From: Nageia nagi
Taxonomy: Eukaryota; Pinophyta
Assembly: GCA_050084985.1 (NCBI GenBank)
Contig: JBITNC010000001.1
Location: forward strand, 94,798,001-94,862,000
DNA: 64,000 nucleotides
Direction: 5' to 3'
In this document: positions 54,555 to 64,000 of the stretch, one piece after another
Layout of the letters: every line of letters begins with the position of its first letter
How positions within the stretch are numbered: position 1 is the first letter of the stretch
Made by a program: the position numbers and the translations under genes
The notes under the pieces: generated by a model
Database searches by the model: none
What the model was told of the DNA's origin: nothing
The model's input: only the letters and a program-made list of their open reading frames with translations

Positions 54555-57475
54555 TCAAACTTCACTCCCCCTTGAAGGTAACTTCACCAACATGATAGCA
54601 TCCCTAAGCTTACAAAACTGAGCTTTTGGGTGAAACTTGATGAATAGATTAGTAGAGTTTAAGGTGGATGGATAATACTCCAGGTGTATGATGCCATCAA
54701 GAACCTTCTCCCTGATAAAATGGGCATGGATTTCCACATGTTTTGTTCTCTAATGGAACATAAGATTCTTAGCCAAAGAAATAGTCGATTGATTATCTGA
54801 TGAAATCAAAGTTGAGCCACCTTGCTAATACCCAATTTCTTTTAAAATATGCCTAGCCAAATGGCTTCCTAGGCTGCAATAAACATGGCATGATATTCAA
54901 CTTCTATGGTGGAAAGAGAAATAGTAGGTTACTTCTTGGAAGCCCAAGAGATAACATCTGAACCAAATGCTAAACACATACGTAGAGGTTGATTTTTTTC
55001 ATTTCTATCTCTTGCATAGTTATAATCTAGAGAGAATAAATGAGGGTAACTTAGAATACTTGAGAGCAAGATTCTTAATCCTTACAACATACCTCAAGAT
55101 TTCTTAACAATATTGAGGTGCTTAACATATGGTTTTTACATGAATCATGCCATCAAATTCATTGCAAAGATAATATCTGACCTAGATATAGTTAAATACA
55201 AAAAACTACTAATTAATTACTTGTAAGTTGTAGCATTAACTAACTAAGAGTTGGAGCTTAAAGAAATAGTGATATCAGGAGAGACTGTGATCATAACATA
55301 TCTACATTCTTTTATTCCAAACTTTTGCAAGATGTCTAATATATACTTAGATTGATTAAGATAAGTGTAATCCTCATATTGATATACTTACATTCTAAGA
55401 TAGTAGTGCAAGAGACCAAGATCAGTCATTTCAAACATTACCTTAAGCTTGGATATGTACTCTTGAATGATTTCATCATTGTTCTCAGTTATCAGAAGAT
55501 CATCCACATAAAGGAGAATCAAGACCATGTCTTTTCCTTAATTAAGCACATATATATCAGAGTTAGAAAAACACTTGGAGAAACTAATGTCTGCAAAATA
55601 CCTTGAAATCTTCCTATACTAGGCTCTAGGTGCTTACTTAAGTCCATATAATGACTTCTTTAGCTTGCACATAAAGGATTCTTTACCTTCCATAATGAAC
55701 CCTTCTGGTTGATTCATGAAGATTTCCACATCTAAATCACCATTGAGAAATGCACTCTTGATGTCAAGTTGAAAAACTTTCATTCTTTGAGCTATAGAAA
55801 GAGTAAAGATAATTCTTACAGTAAGCATCTTTACCATAGGAGAAAAATTTTTTCATAATCTACATCATATTTGAGCAAAACCTTTAGCTATTAACCTTGC
55901 CTTGTATTTCTCAATATCTCCAATTGAATTGAACTTGACCTTGTAGATCCACTTATTGCCAATCACATTCTTGTCATTGGGATAAGGAACCAAGTCCCAT
56001 GTTTTATTTTTCATAATTATCTCATACTCCACTTTCATGGCTTCCATCTAGCACTCATGCTTTGAAGCTTGTTTGAAGGTTGAGGGCTCATTCATGTTGT
56101 CAATCTTGGAAAATAAGGATTTGTTCAAGGTCATGCTCCTTGTTATCCTTTGAGTTGAAGAGTTTTATTTCTGAAGTGACTTATCTACATCAATATCCAA
56201 CCAATTAGGAGAAACTGAAGAGTCCTTTGAATCATCAACATCCTCATTAGAAGCAGATTCATCAATAAATTCATTAAACTTTACATTCTTTGAAATAAAC
56301 ACTACTTTATAGGTTAAAAAGTAGATCCTATAGCCTATATACTATCTTTTATCCAACTTCTTTCTTTTCTCAAAAATAATGTAGGAGAATGATTTACAAC
56401 GAAACACCCTAGGTGAGAAATGTTAGGTTTTCTTTCTGACCATGCCTCAAAAGGAGTTTTACCCTAAATAGCTTTTGTAGGACATCTATTCAAGGTGTAA
56501 ATAGTAGTACTCATAGCTTCACCCCATAAGAAACTAGGAAGATCACCCAACATGCATCTAGCCATTTCCATAATTATTTTATTTTTCCTTTCAACAACAT
56601 CATTCTGCTAAAGAGTTAAGGAATTGTAAATTACCTTTTGATTCCATACTTAGAATAAAAATAATTAAACTCATTTCTATTATATTCTCCTCCATTATCT
56701 GATCTCAACATCTTAATTTTAAGATTATTTTGATTCTCAATAAAGGCCTTAAAAATCTTTAAACTATTAAAGGTTTGATCCTTATGCTCAAGTAGATGCC
56801 CAAAGGTCATCCTACTAAAGTCATCAATGAAGGTAAAGATGTGAGATGCTCCTCCAAGTGACTTAGTTTGAAATAAATCCATCAAATCTAAAATCACAAG
56901 TTGAAGAGGTTGAGATGCTCTTGTTACCTTATCTTTTTCAAATTTTTATCTATGCATCTTGTCAAGAATGCACTTCTTGCATAAACCAATTGAAGGAGAA
57001 ATTGATGGCAAACCTTGCACAAGTTCTTAGTCTTTCATGGCTTGAATACTCTTATGGTTAAGGTTCTTTAAACAATGGTGCCAAAGATTACCTTTAGGAC
57101 ACACACTAGAAGTTAGACACATCTTTGATAGAATTTGATCCATATTGTAGAGGTTATCTTTCATAGATCCTTTAACCAAAGTGGTAAATCCTTTCATAAT
57201 GCACTAAGATTGGGAGTCAAACTCAAAAGAGTACCTTTTTCTAACAACTTGGATCATAGAGAGAAGGTTCATCCTTAACTTAAGAATATAGAGAACATTT
57301 TCAAGAACCTTTTTGTGAATCAATACACTTCCAATTCCTTGGACTTCTAGGGTAGAGTTATCACCTATCACAATCACATCTTTTCTATACTTGTGAAAGG
57401 TCTCAAACTTTTTCTTTTTAAAGTATAGGTGATTAATGCAACCAAATTCAACAATCTATTAGACAAAAAGGAGCG
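54555..57475 (-). pseudogene. E2 pol remnant
   Basis: Minus strand, in order: protease remnant (57,470-57,190, GDNSTLEVQGIGSVLIH, LRMNLLSM); zinc-binding and core integrase (57,100-56,550: SIGLCKKCIL, LDLMDLFQTKSLGGASH, MLRSDNGGEYNRNEFN); RT (56,047-55,300: LVPYPNDKNVIGNKWIYKV, FQLDIKSAFLNGDLDVEIFM, CKLKKSLYGLK, YVDD at 55,510-55,499, ILQKFGIKEC); RNase H (54,960-54,555), ending LVKLPSRGSEV. Stops occur at KR*FT, SKK*PT and AA*EAIW, the same three places as in E3, and frameshifts are frequent. Confidence 0.88.
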
Positions 57476-58457
57476 AGATAAGGAGTAGAGCACCATAGAA
57501 AAACCATCATGAATATTCTTCTTTCCTTTGTAGTTTTTTACATTTCCATTACCTTTGTTCTTTTTCTCTCTTTTCTTTTTGTAGAAATTAATTTCTTTAT
57601 GACCTTAGATGCTACAATAGTTATAATTACCATCAAACTTTTCCTTAGGATAAGGATTATTTATTTTACCTTTTCTATCTCTTTACTTGAAATAATTGTT
57701 GTCGCCATTATTTCTGTTGTTATGGTTATTATTTTTGTTGTTCTTGCTGTTGTTGTAGCCATTGCCTCTTTTCCCAAACCTTTTGGAGGAACAAAGATAA
57801 GATTTCTTTTCATAGTTGAACTTCTTTTTGAAAGGAGTTTTGCTTACTCCAAGAGCAACATTATTATCCTTAAGAGAAGAAATCAACACTTTATTGTTAC
57901 GGGTTTCCTCATGCTTCAATAGGTGCTTAAAAAGGTTATCAAGGGAGAAGACTTATTCATCATCATCAAGCCTTATTTCTATAACCATCATAAAGTTTTG
58001 AAATTTTGAAGAATGATGAAGACCATGAACTCATCATTGATCCACTTACATCCACAAGCAACAAGTTGGTCCTTAGGCCAATTATTTTGTTCAAGTAGAT
58101 GGCAATATTTTCATCTTCCCCTTGACAAGATTTAAGTATCTTTTGGAGAATGGTAAACCTTCTTGAAAAGTTTGAACTAAGGTAGATTTGCTTAAGCTTA
58201 TCCTAAGCTTCTTTTATCAAGGTTGAAGAGGAAATCATTAGAAGTATATCATTTGAAACTACACGATAAATCATAGAGGTTTCCAACTCATTCTTTGTGT
58301 TGTAAGCCTCTAGTGCCTTCTCATTTGTAAGATGTACAAGGTTCTCATTCACTGTTTGCCAAAGCTTCCTTACCTGTAACTCAAATTTCATTTGTGGTTA
58401 CCAAATCTCAAAGTTAGAACCATCAATAATATGTTTGGGTAAAACGTATTCTCCCAT
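57476..58457 (-). pseudogene. E2 gag remnant
   Basis: The ATG at 58,457-58,455 starts MGEYVLPKHIIDGSNFEIW, then a TAA. It continues with MKFELQVRKLWQTVNENLVH, LMISSST and FSRRFTILQKILK. Near 57,800-57,680 there is an Asn-rich stretch that replaces part of the basic region. The zinc-knuckle site near 57,620 reads NYNYCSI, with the first Cys lost. Confidence 0.85.
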
Positions 58458-59929
58458 TTGCTACAAAAGAATGTGAAAAATAATAAGCATATGGTTAGCA
58501 ATATTATATGTTAAGTTTTAACCAAGTAAAAAATACATGTTAATTTTAACACAAAATACATGCATGATTTGATTCACAAGTGCAAATGTTTTACAAATCA
58601 AATATTTCTTATACCTAAATACATTTCTCATCTCAAGAATCATAGATGTAGAGTCACATAGTTGAGGCTTATTTTCTTATCTAAAATTAGGTTTTCATCT
58701 AGATGCCCCCATAAGAGAAGCCCAAGTACTACCAATCCTCAACCAATTCATCTTAATCAGTTTTATATTTTCTCACAAGGAGAATTACCTACTATTTTTC
58801 AAAGTTATGAAATTTATTGGATTAGCCAAATTATTAATCTTGATTAGGTTTCAAGTTATCCTCTTAGGTTATCAGGATAATTCTTGAATGGACATGCGAA
58901 CATATGGTATCACTACACACATGCCTATCCACCTATTAGAGTTATGTCCAGACCAATAGAGGACTTAGGGGCAATTGAGAAGTATGAACTTTTCACTATT
59001 TGGATCATCAAACTTAAAGGCTCCAATCTGTTTGTCCTCACCTCATGGGTCCCCAAACAAGTCATGTTATGAAATGTACATGCGGATGTATTCATTTTAG
59101 GGGGTTTCTCATTTCAATGTTTGCATTTTTATTTGCATAAGCAAATAAATCAAAATGCAAAACATGAAGTAAATAGCATAAGTACAATATCATCCATTCA
59201 AAATTTGAAATCTAAGTGTCCAATTGATTTTGTTTACTAACCCCTAAAGGACATATTTACATCATTCCTTATTTAGCACAAGTCCATTCCATATTTACTA
59301 CTCCATAAGAAATAAAAATTTAGAAAGGCATAAAATATTCTATGTATCATTCCCATAAGTTGAATTTTTAAGTAAAATTATCTATAAAATTTCTCCTTTT
59401 TTTACTTAAAAAAGATACTAAAAAAATAGTATTATTAAGTTAAATTTAACTAAGGAAAATGCTATATATTTTTTTGCACTAGTATTGCAATAATTACTAA
59501 AGATTGGCTTTTAAGGCAAAAAAAAACTTCTAGGCATAAAATAATGCCTAGCTATAATTTTTACTCTTAAAAAATTATCTTGGAAATTCAAGATAATTTT
59601 AACTAGGAAAAAAAATTAATAATTTTGCCATAATAACTTAAAAAAAGATTAGTTTCTTCAAGTAGACAAAAAATAAACCATCATTTACTTATCCTCAATC
59701 TCTACAAAAAATTAAATGAGAGGAGAAACCTACACTCCACTTCATGCAATTACTTTGGCAGGTAAAAAACCACACTCCACCCAAATAATTAAGAAACAAG
59801 TACTAATTCATCCACCAAGTTTGCAAAATATATTTAAGGAACTACACTTGCGTGGACTAAAAAACTTAAAGAAGGTAAAAACTTAATCATAAAAAAAGGG
59901 TTTTAATAATTAAAGAAGACTTGACTTTT
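58458..59929 (-). other. E2 leader, gag-proximal part
   Basis: Homologous to 41,080-41,785 of E3 over its first 800 bp, then AT-rich. No coding domain. Confidence 0.55.
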
Positions 59930-60760
59930 TTTAAAGCAAAATGAAGAAATATTAATTGTGATAAGAAGAGCAAGCATAGGTGGGCAGGGAAAGGATAGAG
60001 AGGCAGCTATAACAAAGTGGTCTACTGTAAAGGAAAAAAAACAAAAAAGGCTACAATGCAAGGACTTGATAATAGAGGCGATGCAAGGGTTTAGTGTGAG
60101 GCTAGCAATGAATTTTGTGAAGTCTCTTATGTAAGGACCAATTGACAATCTATCGTTGAGGTAAAAAAAAGATAAATTATGAGTTTTATCAACCATTTCT
60201 AATGCATGCACTGAAATAAAGGAGGGTTATGCTTTACAAGTGTAGGAAGGCCAAAACATCAAGGGTGCTACGAATTGATTTACTTAGCTAAAGAATGGTT
60301 TCAAGTCAAGGTGGTAGTTTGGGAGAAGAAAAGCAAAAGGTTTGGGCGAGCTAGAAGAAATAGACCATGATGCAACAACCAACAAAAAAGTGTTAAAAAG
60401 CCAAATAAGAAAAAAATTAGATGCCCCCCAAATCCTCTTCCAATACTAGCAGCTTAAGTGGATTAGAATTTGGATTAGCATCGAGGAAGGAACATAAAGG
60501 AGGTATCCCTAAGGGAGCAAAAAAAGTTAGACGCCCCCCAAATCCCAACCACCCTCCCTTTGCATAGCCACTCATAGATCTCCTATTGATGCCAAACTAA
60601 GTGTAAAGAGGGAGAAGACTTGGCCATTGAGACCAAGGACAAGGAAAAATGGAGCAGATAGTTTCCAATCCTCACAGCACAGTAGAGGAAGGTTGTTAAG
60701 GGTGAAGGAAATGAGCTTTAGAGGAGTTTATTTACTATGATCACTTCCCAATCCTTTGAG
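59930..60760 (-). other. E2 leader insert of unknown origin
   Basis: It has higher GC than its surroundings and lacks similarity to the E3 leader, although it takes the position where E3 has its PPR cargo. A 17-bp motif (AGATGCCCCCCAAATCC / AGACGCCCCCCAAATCC) occurs twice, at about 60,418 and 60,528. A minus-strand open stretch (60,211-59,903, 102 codons) has no recognised domain. Confidence 0.4.
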
Positions 60761-61309
60761 CAAACTAAGTTGTCCAAAAAAAAATTCAAAAATTATTTGA
60801 AGGTTTTGGAAAAAAATACACCTCCTTCCACTTTTGGAAGAAATAAGTATTGACAAGAGAAAATTTGATATTCTTATTCAATTTTGTTTAAATAAAACAT
60901 ATATATTTTTGTAAAGGGAATGCAACCTTATATATATTTTTTTGAGAAATAATATTTATCTTTCCCTAGCTTAAAAAAAATTGAAAGAAATCACAATTTT
61001 TGCATACTAACTTCTTTTTTTTTTAATAAATTAGCAATATGCTAAGTAATAAAAACTTGCAACTAAAAAAAAGGTTAGTAAAAAAAATTACATCATTTTA
61101 AGCATAGTATTTTAAAAAAATGAACTAACACATCTTCACAAAATATGTTATTATCACTATGAAATAATTTAAAAAAAAAAAATCAAGGAGGAAGGAATTT
61201 ATACCTTCTCTAGTGTTTACCTCAAATAAGAAAAGTAAACCTCTAAACATGATGAATAAAGATGAAGAATGAAGAACCTCCAAGATGATGAAGAAGAGCT
61301 TCCACACCT
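60761..61309 (-). other. E2 leader, LTR-proximal part
   Basis: AT-rich and without a reading frame of known family. The last 120 bp match the start of the E3 leader on the opposite strand. Confidence 0.5.
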
Positions 61310-61324
61310 AGCTCTGATACCAAA
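61310..61324 (-). other. Primer-binding site of E2
   Basis: The minus strand reads TTTGGTATCAGAGCT immediately after the LTR: an intact initiator tRNA-Met site. Confidence 0.9.
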
Positions 61325-61825
61325 TGAGAGAACTGAACTATAACATAAACAACTCTAAACTCCCAAGATCACATGAAAGCTCACAATACACATCTAACAA
61401 ACTCACAAAGTAATCTCACAAAGATAACACAAGATGTAATTGGTTCCTCCAACTAGGAGTACATCCACTAACTAGATCTTTACTTCAATCACAAATACAA
61501 CTCTCTTACAATCCTCCTAATCTCAACTCCTAAATACTATCCTCTAGCACAACTTTACTTCACAAATTGGTGTGTAATCACAAAGAGGGAGCCTTCTATT
61601 TATAGGCCAAAATCCCTCTTTAGATCACCCTTTTATCCAATGTACAAAAGCATGACATGCACATCCTTTTACCCAAGGGGCATGCTCATGACATGGAGTG
61701 TAGGACAAGTAACATTATTATATTCACTTAAATACCTAAGGTATCAAATAATACCCTTAAGTATTAGTGAATTTACAAAGAGGATTAGTACAAACCTTTA
61801 CAATAATGCATTATACATTCCAACA
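61325..61825 (-). repeat. 5' LTR of E2
   Basis: 501 bp, TG..CA; TATA box at 61,597-61,604 on the minus strand; flanked by AAGGG. Confidence 0.95.
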
Positions 61826-61830
61826 AAGGG

Positions 61831-62318
61831 TACAACTAATTTCCATAAGGATGGAAGTCCTTTCTTTCCCTTAATAGTGAAACTCTCATATCCCAAGGAA
61901 TCAAGAGTTGATATCTTAACTCAAACCCAACATGCATATTATTCTTATTATGAGTAATCTTTCCTCTAAACCAATCATTTTTTAATTCAAGAAAGTTGAA
62001 GTTGTTAAGAACACATCTACTGACAAACTTGGCTTGCAAATCTAGTTGGCATTCATCAAAATTATCATTTCTAATAATTGGCTTGAAAACTTCATCTATA
62101 ACATGTTCTTCCATAACAATCTTATCATCTTTGTTGACTAACTCCTTAGAATGTGTAGGTGCAGGTATGTCAAAAGAAATATTTTGAGTTTTCAAATGTA
62201 CCTCATGTGGCAATGCAATCTCTTTCTCTTTAATTTCTAATTTGTTTTCAATATCAAGCAATTCTATATTATTTCCTTTGCATACCTCCTCATGTGACAA
62301 TTCAACAATTGTTGATTG
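61831..62318 (-). pseudogene. E0 reading frame downstream of the PDS5-like part
   Basis: A 154-codon open stretch (62,300-61,836) in the element's sense, following the PDS5-like segment after one stop. It is Lys/Glu-rich at first (ENKLEIKEKEIALPHEVHLK), then mixed (FVSRCVLNNFNFLELKNDWF). It ends about 6 bp before the E2 target site, so the original frame may be cut by E2. I do not recognise the family. It is not retroviral in any way I can see. Confidence 0.4.
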
Positions 62319-62324
62319 AGATTA

Positions 62325-63029
62325 TTATCCCTTAGGTTGCTCTGCTTCTTTAGTCTTCTCATTACTTAAGAAAGGTTTCAACTTCCTCTCACATTGCTTG
62401 ATGACACTATTAACTAGCTCATATGTGGTGGTAGAAGAAACCAAGTCTTACCTCCATATATCCAACAACATGGATAAGAGGGGTTATCAATATAATCATT
62501 TTATTTTATAATCCAAGTCATGATATCTTTTATGAATTTAATAACATTACTAACCTGTTCCTCTCTAGTCAAAGCAATGATGTGATGGAACATTTTATAA
62601 ACCAACTCATTCATGTCAAGATCTAACAAGATGCAACCCATTCTAGCTTTTGCAAATATTTCAAGTATGGTAACTCTTATAGGGAAATGAGAACATGTGA
62701 CATCCCCTAATCTTTCAAAGCTACTAACCAATAACTAAAATATCATTCTTAATGTATCATCATCATAGGGAGCATTAGGTACAAAAATTATCAAAATCTC
62801 ACTATAACCATGATTCTCACATCCATATTGTGTGTTCCAACCATTTAGGTTGGCCTAAATCCTTCACCAACAAAGTTATGGCTGCTTGTGATTGATCCAT
62901 CATATGCAACCTATCTTATATCTCCTCTAAAGTATGAAGAAGATCATCTTTTGGTTGAAATACAAGTCCAAGTTTACCTCTTGCATTATTAAGCTTCTTA
63001 ACCAACTCTTTTCCTTCCAATGGTGCCAT
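62325..63029 (-). pseudogene. Captured PDS5-like gene fragment inside E0
   Basis: Minus strand from an ATG at 63,029-63,027 (MAPLEGKELVKKLNNARGKL). The order of segments follows the N-terminus of plant PDS5 cohesin-associated proteins: an ExELxxxLxxAxxKL start; DDLLHTLEEI, then D-Q-S (62,960-62,890); NAPYDDDTLRMIF (62,779-62,735; PDS5 reads APYDDD); LLVSSFERLGD; RVTILEIFAKAR; ILLDLDMNELVYKMFHH; and KFIKDIMTWII. In a shifted frame follow LLSMLLDIWR and ELVNSVIKQCERKLKPFL (62,470-62,360), as in PDS5, then a TAA at 62,325. About 235 codons with four or more stops or shifts. Coding segments follow each other without introns, so the source was probably spliced mRNA. PDS5 regulates sister-chromatid cohesion; this copy is dead. 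Confidence 0.8.
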
Positions 63030-63094
63030 GATATTCAAACCCCTAGCTCCAAGTGCATAGCTAAATTATTCATCTACAGCTGACAAAATGTTTA

Positions 63095-63105
63095 CTTTGA
63101 TACCA
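63095..63105 (-). other. Primer-binding site of E0
   Basis: The minus strand reads TGGTATCAAAG, six bases inside the LTR edge at 63,112. It is a Met-type site with a G-to-A change. It shows that E0 reads leftward and that the sequence right of 63,112 is its 5' LTR. Confidence 0.7.
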
Positions 63106-63111
63106 TTATAA

Positions 63112-64000
63112 TGCACCTTTCTAAACATGCACAATTAACTTAATCCAATTCCACATTCATTCAAAATTAGGGCACAATAGTAAATGCTCATTGACCATCC
63201 AATAATGCTCTCAAGACTAAATTATTATAATGGTAACCAAATCTAATATATACTAATGAAGAATCTCATAGAACATGTGAAACCAACTAAACTAGGGTAC
63301 AATTATAGATTTGTAACATAACAGTAATATGCCTAAAAAATACTCTAATCTACATACATTCCCATGCACAATGAATGATAATAGTATAGCAGTAATAAAG
63401 GAACATTCATTCACATTCGAAGAGCAATATAGAGTCAAATATCAATAATAATGATCAAGAATAAGTATAGGGTTGTATAAGCCTATAACAAGTTCTAGGG
63501 TCCTAATGGTTGGCGCAAGCTTCTAAGCAGCAAGAATGGTTGGTGCAAGTCTTTAGATGGCTCCCAAGGTCTAGCGTTAGGGCTATAAGGTCTTCCAAAG
63601 ATGGCTTAATCTCTCCAAGTGAATGCAAATGTGAATAGGTCACTTCTAGGCAAGGACAAGCCCTAGTCCTTAGAAGGAAGAGAGGGGAGCAATCCCAACT
63701 TCAAGATGATCTGAGATCAAATGAAGAATGATGATGCTTAAGTGGTGAAACTCTCCTCCTTTTATAGGTTCCTTTACCTTGAAATTACCAATAATTAAAC
63801 TCTTGGCCAATTAGGAATAAAATAACATTCTTTTAATCGACTTTTCTCTTATCGTGATACTAGAATCTTGGAAATTTGTGACTAGAAGATAATCATAAAA
63901 TAGATTAGTCATCTTTGGTAAGGAAGAACTTATGATAAAGGTATCTAATTAATTTATTCTTTTTTATTGGATATTTCTCAAAAATACCTTTCCAACGAGT
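63112..64000 (-). repeat. 5' LTR of E0 (runs off the window)
   Basis: Homologous to 32,815-33,603. After about 63,877 it diverges from the left copy, and its outer end is beyond the window. A minus-strand TATAAAAGG-type box lies near 63,755-63,765. Confidence 0.75.

Larger units (their letters stand above)
53387..61825 (-). mobile_element. Ty1/copia element E2, 8.4 kb, inserted in E0
   Basis: LTRs with TG..CA ends (461 and 501 bp; the left one lacks about 40 bp), a perfect AAGGG TSD, a canonical primer-binding site and polypurine tract, and a degenerate gag-pol on the minus strand. Its domains and leader are homologous to E3. It is independent of E1 in position; both are younger than E0. Confidence 0.95.
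32815..64000 (-). mobile_element. Outer minus-strand LTR retrotransposon (E0), split by nested elements, right end off-window
   Basis: The sequence from 32,815 matches that from 63,112 for about 790 bp in the same orientation. A Met-type primer-binding site lies just left of the right copy. The right copy is therefore the 5' LTR of a minus-strand element and the left copy its 3' LTR. After removing the nested elements E1 (36,064-52,874) and E2 (53,387-61,825), E0 itself is about 5.9 kb within the window. I see no pol in it. Just inside the 5' LTR is a PDS5-like gene copy. That the two LTRs belong to one insertion is inferred, because the right TSD is outside the window. Confidence 0.65.

Noticed and set aside
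57509-57922. 137-codon plus-strand frame rich in Ile, Val and Phe
   Set aside because: It is the reverse of the Asn/Lys-rich gag region of E2; the hydrophobic look is an artefact of reading the opposite strand.
1-64000. CRISPR arrays, bacterial operons, phage or viral genes other than LTR elements
   Set aside because: No spaced identical repeats, no operon structure; spliced gene and plant transposons throughout.

Overview
The window is plant nuclear DNA, almost certainly from a seed plant with a large, repeat-filled genome (a gymnosperm is my inference, not shown). It is AT-rich and CpG-poor. It holds one recognisable host gene with eight short exons and GT/AG introns, surrounded by decayed LTR retrotransposons, LINE pieces and one SINE. 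No rRNA, functional tRNA gene or CRISPR array is visible.

Left part (1-19,287). Positions 1-1,712 carry a minus-strand Ty1/copia gag remnant with its primer-binding site and probably a long LTR on its right. From 5,188 to 19,282 lies a complete but inactive 14.1-kb Ty3/gypsy element on the minus strand, with about 1.9-kb LTRs and a perfect GTTAT target duplication. Its reading order is gag, protease, an extra RNase H, RT, RNase H, integrase, then a long extra reading frame with a coiled coil before the 3' LTR. The extra RNase H points to the Tat group.

Middle (19,288-32,814). A LINE RNase H domain on the minus strand is split by a 5.5-kb non-autonomous copia-like element (19,772-25,260). One LTR of that element has taken in a tRNA-derived SINE, and its interior has a 440-bp inverted repeat. 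A plus-strand LINE reverse-transcriptase relic follows (26,220-28,100). Next is a GATGCTA-repeat region enclosing a broken PPR gene fragment, and then the host gene (30,088-31,941). This gene encodes a 246-residue HAD hydrolase of the pyrimidine 5'-nucleotidase/SDT1-like family.

Right part (32,815-64,000). This is a nest of retrotransposons. An outer minus-strand element (called E0 here; LTR copies at 32,815 and 63,112, the second running off the window) contains two inserts. The first is a copia element (E1, 36,064-52,874), whose RNase H region was itself hit by a solo LTR (37,633-38,114) and by a well-preserved plus-strand copia element (E3, 38,131-46,930, TSD ACTAG). The second is another copia element (E2, 53,387-61,825, TSD AAGGG). 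All polyproteins are broken by stops and frameshifts.

The most interesting content is host-gene cargo inside the transposons. E0 carries an intron-less copy of the N-terminal part of a PDS5-type cohesin regulator just inside its 5' LTR. The leader of E3 carries PPR-gene fragments and a GC/CpG-rich block. A further PPR fragment sits inside the GATGCTA-repeat region. Comparing E1, E2 and E3 codon by codon shows that most nonsense mutations in E3 are Gln or Trp codons turned into stops by C-to-T or G-to-A change, as expected for methylated, silenced DNA.
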